IMG/VR virus record: IMGVR_UViG_3300040806_001315
Coordinates: 1-37,376 of that record
Strand: one strand, 5' to 3'
DNA length: 37,376 nucleotides
Source: a virus
Below the pieces are notes generated by a model. That model was not told the DNA's origin and did no database searches. It saw only the letters and a program-made list of their open reading frames with translations. This document shows, in pieces, positions 23,254 to 34,100 of the stretch (positions are counted from its first letter, which is position 1; each line of letters opens with the position of its first letter). Both the position numbers and the translations under genes were made by a program.

Positions 23254-25167
23254 ATGGCAACATATTATAAGTACGCAGAAAGGGATGCTAGTAGTCAGGT
23301 AAATTGGGCAGAGATTACCTCTAATATGGTAAACTCTCTTAAAGAAGTTGAGGCTATTAGAGAGTCTAAGAGACAGGCTATTGATGATGCTACTACAGAG
23401 TTAAGTAGAACCCTTTCAGAAGCTCCACAAGGCGAGCATAGTGGCTTAAATGAGTTTGCTATGACCTATGCAAACAATGCTCAACAGATGCGTTTAATGC
23501 AGGATCAGTTATTAAAGTCTGGTCAGTTAAAACTAAAGGACTATAATATTGGTCGTGCTAACCTTACTGAAGGAACTACACAACTTTTTAATTTAGGAAA
23601 AAAATATCAAGCCGTTTATAAAGAAAAAATGGATAGGTTTAAAAACGGTGAATCTGGATTGCAAGAGCAATTTCAAATGGCAGAGCTTGAAGCTTTTGCA
23701 AATTTTTCTAACCACGAGGCTTATATTAATCCTACAAATGGTCAGGTTAGTGTGGGTAAGTTAATAAACGAAGATAGGAATGGAAAGACTGTTCGGACTA
23801 TGGACAAGACACCTGGTAGTTTTATTACTGTTCAGGAGCTTAATTTTTCTGTTTCACAAAAAGTAGACAAGTATAAGCTTGATGGTTTAGATGCAGACGT
23901 AGATAGGTTGGCTAAAAGATACGTAAAAACCTTTGGACCAAATTTTTCTGTTGATGACATTAGGCAGTTACCTGAGTTTGAGGATAAGATTAAGAAAGAC
24001 ATGATAAATGCACAAATGGCTACAGGAGAACAGAATATTGGTAGCATGTTGGCTGATTATGTTAAAATTGCACCTAATGGGAAGGCATACGGATACACAA
24101 GAGACCCTAACAAGCAAGACGAAAACACTATACTATTAGTTCCTGACCCTGGTCAACCAGGATCAGGTAGGCTTGTACCAGATTTTAGTAGTGAGATTGG
24201 AAAGAAGCAATATAAAGAGGCAGAAGATTTTATTGGTAGAGAGATTGAGAAACAACTAAGTCGTACTGAGACTGAAAGAAAGCCTGATAAGCCTAGTGTT
24301 ACAGAAATAGAAAGAGGTACAAAACTTAAAGACGACACGTTAGCAATGACTAATATAGGTGACCTATACTATGCCACGACTCAAGGAGAGGTAAATGCTG
24401 CTGCAAGTTTCTTAGAGGGTATACAAGGTAATAAGGTTAGGTCTATACAAAAAGTAAAAACTGATCGAGGAGAAAACGAAGACCCAGACTACTCTATAGA
24501 GGTGATATTTGATGATGGAACTACAGGTTCTTACCCTCTTACTGTTGATGGTACTCCAGTTGACCCTATAACATTTGTAGAATCAATTTCTTCATCACTT
24601 GTTCCTGGAATGAAAGATATAGATAAAGTTATACAGAGAACTAAAAATTTAAAAGGTAAAACGATAAAAGACTTCCAAGGAAATACTGGAGGTTTTGAAA
24701 GAAAACCTGCTCAAGAGAAAGCACTGGCAGACCCTGTCTTATCTAGAAATGTATTCTTAGAAAACCTAACAGGAACTACAAAAGATGGAGAAGAAATTTT
24801 ATTAAAAGATTTTAATGATACAGAAGAAGTTTTTGTTGACGCATTTAAAGATGTGTTTAATCAACTTGGATTAACTATAGAGCAAGCTGATATTACAGGT
24901 GATGTAGTAAAAATACTTGGTTCAGATAATAAAGAAATAACTAGAATTTCTACCCAATATAAAGGCTCTGGTCAAAAATTTATTGACTTCCTTAAAGGGT
25001 ATCTTAAAAATGTAGATGGTGGAATTCTTAAAGAGTTATTATCTCAAGGTGTAATACCAAAAATAGCAAAAGGTGGTAAACCAAAAGATGAAAATAATGG
25101 TACACCAACAACTACAACTTGTCCTGATGGAAAAACATACGATACGATTACAAAAAAATGTATATAA
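23254..25167 (+). CDS. Probable internal virion/cargo protein (medium)
   Basis: 637 aa, hydrophilic, largely helical in the first 350 residues (EITSNMVNSLKEVEAIRESK, LQEQFQMAELEAFANFSNHE), with no signal peptide. The middle repeatedly alternates charged helices and loops. The C-terminus ends in a Thr-rich linker and TCPDGKTYDTITKKCI, a short two-Cys tail that in Bacteroidota proteins often caps repeat or adhesin domains. Position between the Ala-rich membrane-type protein and the giant protein suggests the middle component of the ejection set. No enzyme motif recognised. The start follows AATAAATTAAATG. Confidence 0.5.
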   Translation: MATYYKYAERDASSQVNWAEITSNMVNSLKEVEAIRESKRQAIDDATTELSRTLSEAPQGEHSGLNEFAMTYANNAQQMRLMQDQLLKSGQLKLKDYNIGRANLTEGTTQLFNLGKKYQAVYKEKMDRFKNGESGLQEQFQMAELEAFANFSNHEAYINPTNGQVSVGKLINEDRNGKTVRTMDKTPGSFITVQELNFSVSQKVDKYKLDGLDADVDRLAKRYVKTFGPNFSVDDIRQLPEFEDKIKKDMINAQMATGEQNIGSMLADYVKIAPNGKAYGYTRDPNKQDENTILLVPDPGQPGSGRLVPDFSSEIGKKQYKEAEDFIGREIEKQLSRTETERKPDKPSVTEIERGTKLKDDTLAMTNIGDLYYATTQGEVNAAASFLEGIQGNKVRSIQKVKTDRGENEDPDYSIEVIFDDGTTGSYPLTVDGTPVDPITFVESISSSLVPGMKDIDKVIQRTKNLKGKTIKDFQGNTGGFERKPAQEKALADPVLSRNVFLENLTGTTKDGEEILLKDFNDTEEVFVDAFKDVFNQLGLTIEQADITGDVVKILGSDNKEITRISTQYKGSGQKFIDFLKGYLKNVDGGILKELLSQGVIPKIAKGGKPKDENNGTPTTTTCPDGKTYDTITKKCI

Positions 25168-25174
25168 ATAAACT

Positions 25175-28100
25175 ATGACTGATAGACGATTTAAAGCTCC
25201 AGATGGACAAGAATATGAGGAATCATTTTTAATTGAAAGATATGGTCAGGAACAGTTTGATGCTTTTGTAGCTGACCAAACTTTTTTAGAGATACCAGAT
25301 GGCGAACAAACAATCTTAGATGAAGATGAGTTTACTGCACCTGATGGTAAAAAATATTCTCAGTCATTTTTAGTAGAACGATATGGTCAAGAACAGTTTG
25401 ACTCATTTGTTGAAGATGGTACGTTTAAAAAAAAAGATGTTACCGATTCAGACTCTTCGGTTATCATTTCAGAATTTCAAGGCTTTGATTCTATCCCTAA
25501 ACCAAAAGCAAAAACTATTGATCAGTTAGGAATGTACCCTTCCAAAGAAGAGGTAGATGCTGCATTTCAAATTGAAGTAGATAAAATAAAAGCTTTAGCC
25601 GAAAGACAAGCTCAGAGAGAAGCCGAAAGACAAGCTCGATTTGATATAACTGATGAAGAAGCTTTAGCTGCTTTACAAAAGAAAGAAAAGCAAGAGCAAG
25701 AAAAAATTCTTGAGGCACAGAAAAAAGACTTAGAAGAGTTAACCAGTTCAAAAGAATTTATAGAAGATGTATCTACAGTAACTTCTGAATTAGCATACAA
25801 AGAACAAGATGAGGTTGCATCTATACTAAATAAAAAGTTTGGTAAGTATGGTTTTATTGCTATTCCAGTAGGTCAATTTGGAAGAGATGCAGTGCACTTA
25901 AAAACTATAGATGGTAAAAATAGAATTGTATTAGAGGTTGATGCATTTAGTTTTGATAATACAGCAGAGCCTGTAGCTAAATCAATAAAAGAATTTATAA
26001 ATACCAATGCAAGGTCTATTAAAGATTCAACTCAAGTACAAACCGAGGAAGATTTAAAAGTAGAAGATGAAATAAATAAAGCCTTTAGAGCAAAACAAAT
26101 GAGACCTGTTGCTATGGTTAATTCTGATGGGTCAGAGTCTACTGTTAAGTTCATGTCATATGAGGAAGATGGTAAGTATTATGTTGCTCCAACTTTATTT
26201 CCTAAAGACCCAGACAATCCAACTTCAAAACCAAGTGATTGGTTTGAGTTAAACATGAGTGAGGCTATCATGCTTGCTAAACAAAGAGGTGAGGTATTTG
26301 AGTTTGATACTGAAGAAGCTGCTGAGGATTTTGCTGAAGGTAGTTGGAAGGATGTCAGCACTGCTGATTCTGAAGCTGATAAGTTTTATGCCGAAAGAGG
26401 TTTAGATTATTTTGCTAGTAGAAAAGCATATGATGATTACCAAGATTTAAATGAAGAGATAGATTTTTTAGAAGATGCTATATCAGGTAGAGAATTTGAA
26501 AAAAGATACGAAGAGTCATTAACTCCTGAAGAGAAAGCAGAGTTCGGTGAGTTATATGTAAATGGAAAAATAAGATCAGATGCTCAACAATATGTAGATG
26601 AACTAAAGAAAAGAAGAGATAAGCTTTCAGGGATTGTTATGTTGGATGAAAACCAAGTAAGAGCGAGAGAAGACTTTGATGAATATTTAATAGACAGAGT
26701 TCAGAAGACTGCTGCTGTGGCTGCAGAATCAAACCGAGACGCTAAAATTGCAGAGGCTAATGTATATACTAGTATAAGAAATAACCTTGGTATAAGTCCT
26801 GATGAATTACAGAATTATGTTCCAAAAACTGAACGTGAGGTAATACTTAAAAACAAATACATAGAAGACTTAGTTACTGTTGATGCTGCAAAATCACAAG
26901 CTGCTTTAAAATATGAAGTAGCAAAAACCTTTTACAACAAGAAGGTAAATAAATCTCTCCAAGGAAAATATGTAGACAACCTTGAGGCTTTTAATACTGC
27001 AGTTAGTAATGGATATAAGAGAGGTCAAGCAATGGAAGTGATACTTGCTATGTCTTTAGGTATAGAAGACTTAGGTCTTTTAAATGCCACAAACAGTAAA
27101 AAGAAAAATGCAGAATTAATATCTAAATACTTAGGTTCTCAGTCACCAAATTTAGGTCGTGTAAGCAGTAGATATGCACAAGCTAGAACGGCTAAAGAAG
27201 TAGCAGATGTTATCTTAGATAATCCACTTGAGTGGTCACTTACCTTGATGGGAGAATCATTAAGTCAAATGCTTCCTTATGGAACAAAATTAGTAGCAAC
27301 TACTGCAGGAACTGGAACTGCAACAGGTGCAGTTGTGGGTAGTGTTGTACCTGGAGCAGGTACTTTTGCAGGAGGATTAACAGGTCTTTCTTATGGTGTA
27401 AGAACAGGTATGGCTGCTACATCGTTTGCAATGGAATACACTAACTCTGTGTTAGAAGGCTTAGAAAAAAATGGATATAATTATCTTGACCCTAAGCAAG
27501 TAGAGAAAGGGTTAGAGGACCAAAGGGTATGGGATTATGCTAATGATGTTGGTGCAAAAAGAGGTAGTATAATTGGTCTAGTAGACTTTGCTTCCTCTGG
27601 TTTGGCAGGTAGAGTATTTAAACCTTCATCAAAACTTATGTCAAAAGGTACACGAATGGGATTGTTTGCTGCAGAACGTGCTATATATGACCCTGCTGCT
27701 GAAGGTTTTGGTGAATACTTAGCACAGGTAGGTTCTGGTCAAGAGGTAGATTTTAAAGAGATACTTGCTGAGATGGGTGGAGCTATAGGAAATCAAGTTT
27801 CAACTGCAGGAATCAATGTCATGATGGATGCAAGGAGAAATACTAACTTAAAGATAGCAGACTTTTTAGCAAATGATTTAGCAGGAATGGTAAATGATCG
27901 TGCAAGCGATGTTCGTATTTCAAACTGGGCAAACAACATGTTAAGCCTTGGCAAAATAAATGAAGACCAGGCACAAAGAATACAAGAAAATGTTGGAATT
28001 AGAAGACAGATAAATGAGTTACTTAATGTAAGTAAAGCACCATTAATACCATCAACTCAAACTAAAAAAATCAGAACAAGGTTGGCTGAGTTAATAGATG

Positions 28101-31100
28101 CAAGAAATCAACTTACCCAATCAACCAATACAAAAGAAATATTTAGAAAAAAAATTAGCGATATCAATGCAGAGATTGCAGAGATTGCAGAAACCAACAA
28201 GATACCAGAAGAACAATCAATAGACGCTGAAGGTAATGTTGTAGGTACAGGTGTAAATTTAGATAGCATATTAGGAAAGACTAGCAGAAAAAAAGCTGCT
28301 AAATATGTTTGGGGTGGAAAAATGTTAACAAAAGAGGAGTTTTTAAAAAAATTAGATAACCTAACTAGCAAACAATTTAGAAGAATGGGTAGCACGACAG
28401 TAGTCGGTGACCCTGAAATTGCTGCTAAACTAAAAGCAAAAATAAATGCCATTCAAGAGTCAAGCACAAAGAAGGTGGATGTACCTCAACAAGCCAGAGA
28501 TGGCGAAACGTTGGGAGAGAGAGACACCCAAGTCGACAGTGTTACCGAAGAGGTTACGCAAGTCGAAGATGAGACGCAGACGCAACAAGCGATAACAATA
28601 GGACCAACACCTGTTGAAGTAAACGAAACTATAGCAGAAACATTTACTCCTGAAGCAGTAGTAGAAAATGTTATTGTTGAAGAAACTCAAGAGCCTACAG
28701 GTGTACAGATTGTTACTAAGCCAGACAATACATTTGCAGTTATTGAAAATGACGTTGTTGTTGAAGATAATATTGAGACTAAAGAAGCAGCATTGAATGT
28801 AGCAAATAAAATTGCTCCTATAGCTGAGGTTGAAGCTGAGGTTGAAGCTGAGGTTGAATTAGCTCCTTCTTTTTTAAAACCATTAAAAAAACATAAGACT
28901 GCATATGAAAATAATACTCTAGAAGAAGCAGATAGACGAGGTATTATTGCGTATGCATTAGATAAAAAATCAAAAGGTAAAAGATTAACTGCGTTTGAGA
29001 ATACTATTTTAGATACATCTAACCAGGAGACTGTAAGTGATATACAGATATTGATTGAAGATATTGATACTCGTCAAAGACAACGTCAGGATTTTGATCA
29101 AGAGGTTGCAGACCTAGAAGCATTTATTAACGAAGCTAATCCACAGTTTCAACTATCCACAAAAGTTACTCCAGAGAATAAGAAGAAAGAACTTGAGGCT
29201 GAAGCTTTGAGACTTATGGAAAACTTTGAAGAGGAGGAGATGGCTTCTGTTGCATTCTCTATAAAGAAATTAAAACAAACTAAAGAAGCGTTGCCTGAAA
29301 ATTACTGGACTGTATCTGAAGTAGAAGACGAGACTGGTCTTGTACCTATAAATGTTGAAGGTGGTTCAGGTTTTGTAGATGCCGAAGGAGACATCAAGGG
29401 TGTGTATAAATTTACAGAGGCAGTAGAGAAAAAAGTAAAAGGAGTTGCTGATAGGATATTAAAAAAAGCAGTAGACTTTGGAGGTATCAAGCTAGATAAC
29501 TTTGATAATTACCTTACAGATATCTATAAGCGTAATGGTTTTAGAGTAGTTTCTAGAACTCCATTCAATGAGAAGTATGCACCAGAAGGTTGGAATAAAG
29601 AAACTGATGGAACACCTGATGTAATTGCAATGGTGTATGATCCAGAAAATGTAATGGATATTGAAGAGAAAACTTTTTCTGACCCAGAGACAGGTTATGA
29701 CCAAATGATAGAGTACAGAGATTCTGTAATTCAAGACGCTAAGAATAAAGCAATGCCTGCTATAGTTCCTATTACTGTAAAAGAGGGAACTAAGTTTGCT
29801 GACAAAATAAAACGTATGGGTCTGTTTGAATTGATTGGTAAAAAAATAAACTTAGTCATGGCTGACCAATTGGTAGCAGATGGTAAGTTTATGGGAGGTC
29901 CAATGTTTCCTTTTATGGATAAGTTGTTTGGTAAGGTTGCATGGGCATCTATTACAGAGAAGGCTGCGAAAGCAATTATTGAGGGTGCTACTAAATCAGA
30001 CTATACAGTTGTGTTTAATATGAGTCCTACTGCAATTATTGGTAATGTAGCTTTCAATGCCAACTTGCTAGAGAATCTTAATGAGCAACAACAAAAAGAT
30101 TTATTAGTAGAGATTCAAAAATATGCTGAAGCACAGAAGAAAAACTTATTTAAAAAGGAAGCTGCTGAAGCTACAACTTTAAAAGGATTCTTTGATGCTA
30201 TAAATGAATCTTCTTCCACTAAAAGAAAAGAATTTTTACAAGCCATAATACCTACTACTAAAAAGAAATCCAGTACAGACATAGGAATATTTTTAGAGAA
30301 CATAGGTTTAACTATGGAGAAATTGACATCTGATGTGGCTCAAGACTTTGCTGCTGATTTACCTACAGGTGCATTAACTACAGTTCTTGAGGTTACAGAT
30401 AAGAATGGAAACAAGATTACTAAAGAAACTGCAAGTGAGGCACTTATAACTCCTGAAGAGCAAAAGAAAGAAGGTTTACCTGAACATCCTAACTATCCAT
30501 ATTTTGTTAGAGGTAAAGCAATTGGTCTCCTCAAAGAGACTACTCCTTTTTGGAATATGGTAGATAATGTTAGAGATATTATAGAGAAAAAAATCACAGG
30601 TGTTATTAAGAGAAAAACAACTAAGGATGGTAAGACTGGTAAAAAGATAGCAACTAAAGTAAAGTTTACTGCCAAGCAAGCTTTCAATGATGCTTACTAT
30701 CAAGCTCAGTTAAACGCAGATAAACTATACCAAATTACTAATCCTAGAATATCAAAGTATTCTGAGTTTATAAACCTACTTAAAAGATCATTCCCTAATG
30801 TTGAGGTGATTGATAGTCAAGAAGGTTTTGATAATCTATTAGCTAATCCAGAGGTTGTTGCATTAACAACAAAACAACAAAGAGACCAAGGGAAAGTTTA
30901 TGGTGCAGTATTTCAAGGTAAGTTATATTTAAATCCTAGTGCTGCTAATCTTAATACACCTATACATGAGTTTGGTCACATATGGAATAACATTGCTAAA
31001 CAACAAAGACCAGAGCTATATAATAAAGGCTTAGAGCTTATTGAGTCTGACAACACATATGTAAAGCAGATTGAGAATAGTCTTGAGTATCAGAGGGTGA

Positions 31101-34100
31101 TAAAGCAAATGCAAAAAGAAGGAAGAACAGAACAAGAGGTTCGTGAGTTTATCCTGGAAGAAGCATTAGCGACTGCTATCGGAGACAAGGGTGAGTCATT
31201 TGCTAATGCAGCCGTAAAAAAAGACTTTAAGAACTGGTTAAAGAAACTGTATCGTTTCGTAAAATCAATGACTGGGTTATCTCAGTATACTGATGAGCAA
31301 TTACAAGACATAACACTTGATGAATTTTTACAAGGAGTTGTAGTTGATTTATTATCAGGGGAGCAGGTATTTAAAGATGCTCAAGTTAAGGAGTTCCCTG
31401 ATCAGCTTCAGTTGATGACAGGTATAACTGTTGATGAAGCATCTATGACTAACATAATATCTGCAGGTAGAGAGCAAGGATTCTCTGATGCAGTTATAAA
31501 GGAGGTATTGAAAGGAAGAGGTTTTAAAGCTACTGATATAAATAAAGCAATGGTTGTAAACCTAGGCAATACATTGTTTGAAGATGTAGTTGTGCCATCT
31601 GAGTTTGGTAATATGGAAGGTGGTATGGAGCAGGGTCAAGAGTTATTTGATAAGATTAGAAAAAAACTAAAAGCTTACGCACAACCAAGAACTACCAGAA
31701 GAACACGTAGAGAAACGGCAGAGGAAAAAGCTGAGAGAGCAACAATGCTTAGGTCTGCAAACCCTACGTTATTTGCAATGACAGACGAGGAAATACTTAG
31801 CAGATATCCAAGGATAGGTGTAACTGAAACTATAACTACACCTCCTAAAACCAAATCTGAAATTAGAGCAAAGGCTTTAGAATTATTAAAAGCTGAAGCT
31901 TCGTTCCAGGCACAACCTGAAACAACTCAAAGACAACTTATAATAGCCTTAGACAAGACTATAGGAACTCGTGCTAACAAAGTAGTGTCTCAGGAGATAA
32001 ATGCTCTTAAACAAAGAATAAAGGACTATCAGAAAGGGATTAAAGATATACAAGAAGCTAAACGTATTCTTAGAAACTATATACGAAAAGCTTTACCTAA
32101 ATCTAATCTTTACACCAAGGGTAGTATCACTAAGATTGTTTCACGTATTGCAAAAGCTACTCCTGCAACTATTCTTAGTGATGTAGAGTATGTAAACAAA
32201 CAGGTAGATGCTCAACGAGAAATAATGAAAAGGTCTGTTATTAAGAAAATGGCAAAGCTTGTTTCTGAAAAAAGTAAAAAAAGAATAACAGAGGCAAACA
32301 AAGCCAAGAGTAAGGGTATAGCAGCAGAGGCTCAAGCATTTTTTCAAGAAGCAAATAATATATTTAAACTTGTTTTGAAAAATGACGTTGAAGGTATGTT
32401 GAAAGTTTTAGAAGAACTTAGTATAAATGAAGATGTAATTACTCAAGCTATAATAAAAGAAATTAATGGTAAAAAGTTGACTGTTGATGAGCAAAGACTT
32501 ATCAATCTATCTTATGCTTTTGATAATTTCTCTGACCTTGGGAACATGACCTTAGAGGAAACTACTGAATTATATAATGCATTCAAAGATTTAAATGCAG
32601 AAGGGATAAGAAGGTTTAAAAGTAGAAGAGCAGCTCGTGCAGAGCAGATTGCTAATATGAACAAACAGGCTGAGGTTGAAATAAAAGAAGGTTTTCCAGA
32701 AGTAATAGATCAAGATGGTAACCCAAAAAACACAAACCAACTTGCACAAGACCGAGTTAGAATAGAAAAACTATATGCTGAAAAGAAATACTTGAAGTGG
32801 GCAAAAGAATACGTAAACCATTATAGGTTTGGTTCATTTGCTGAACTGATAAGAGGATTTAAAAATAGCCTCAAACATTTAGGAACACTAACTAATAACC
32901 TTGACAAAAAAGGTAGTTTTTTTACAGATAATGTATACCGAAGATTAAACCTAGCTGATGAAGCCAACATGAAAGGTTATTTCAGAACAATGAGTAAACT
33001 AGATGATATAGCTAACAGTGTAGGTGGTATAACAAAAGGGTTTAGAGAGATTCGTAATAAAATCTATGAGTCTGGAACAATGGATATAAAAACAAGAAGT
33101 ACACTAAGTGATGGAACAATGGGTTCATTCAGTACTACCACGCTTAGTCGAGATAAACTTTTAAGAATTTATTCCTTGTATAAAAATGATGTTCAAAGAG
33201 ATAAACTTAAAAGACAAGGCTTTGATAGGAAGACTATGGATGACATTGAAACTTTTTTAGGTAAGGATGTAACTGAGTTTGCAGATAAAATGGTTTACTT
33301 CCTAAGTAATGAGTATTATAATGAAACCAATGACGTATATCGTGCTGCTAATGATGTAAATCTTAATTACGTACAAAATTATTTTCCAACTCAAACACTT
33401 TCTTCTAGTAAAAAAATGACATCGCTACTTGCTGATGGAGATTTTAATGCAATATTTAATGCAGAAAGTGCACCTGCACTTAAACGTAGAGTAGATGCTA
33501 AAGGAGATGTTAATTTAGAAGTAGATTTTTCTGCTACATTAATTGACCATGTTAAAGCAATGGAAAGATACAAGGCATATGCTATTCCAACAAAAATGCT
33601 TCAAGGTGTTTTTAGTGACCCATATGTTAAGTCACTTTTAGAATCTTTAAAAGTGCAGAAAGTCATGAGACAAGCAGTTAACTACGCTATAAACCCTGAC
33701 TCATATGTACATAACTCTGCACCAATGAAGTTTATTACATCTCTTCAAAGTAAATATACTTCTTTTGCTTTAGCTTTAAAGTTTATGCAGATACCTAAAC
33801 AAATGTCTTCGTTTGTGAATGCATTTGAAAACTATAGTTTTAGGAAAGAAGGACAAACACCTGGTCTTGATTTAGTAATGTTTATGGTTGATGCCTCTAT
33901 GATGTATGCAAATTTATTAGCAGAAATCGCAGTGATTGGAGCAGAGAAAGTATCAGGTAAACATATTGGTTTAAAAAGCAGACCATTAACAGAAGCTATG
34001 GAGATGTCTGGTTCATTAAGAAAAAGGATCGAACTTGGTGTGAAAGGAGACTTGGTTGGACTAGAGGCAGGTCAACCAACTTTCAAAAACATCGAAAGTA

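Noticed and set aside
28108-28690. Minus-strand ORFs of 114 and 76 aa within the giant gene
   Set aside because: They are antisense shadows over a continuous 3301-codon frame with recognisable domains; no minus-strand promoter box was seen at them.
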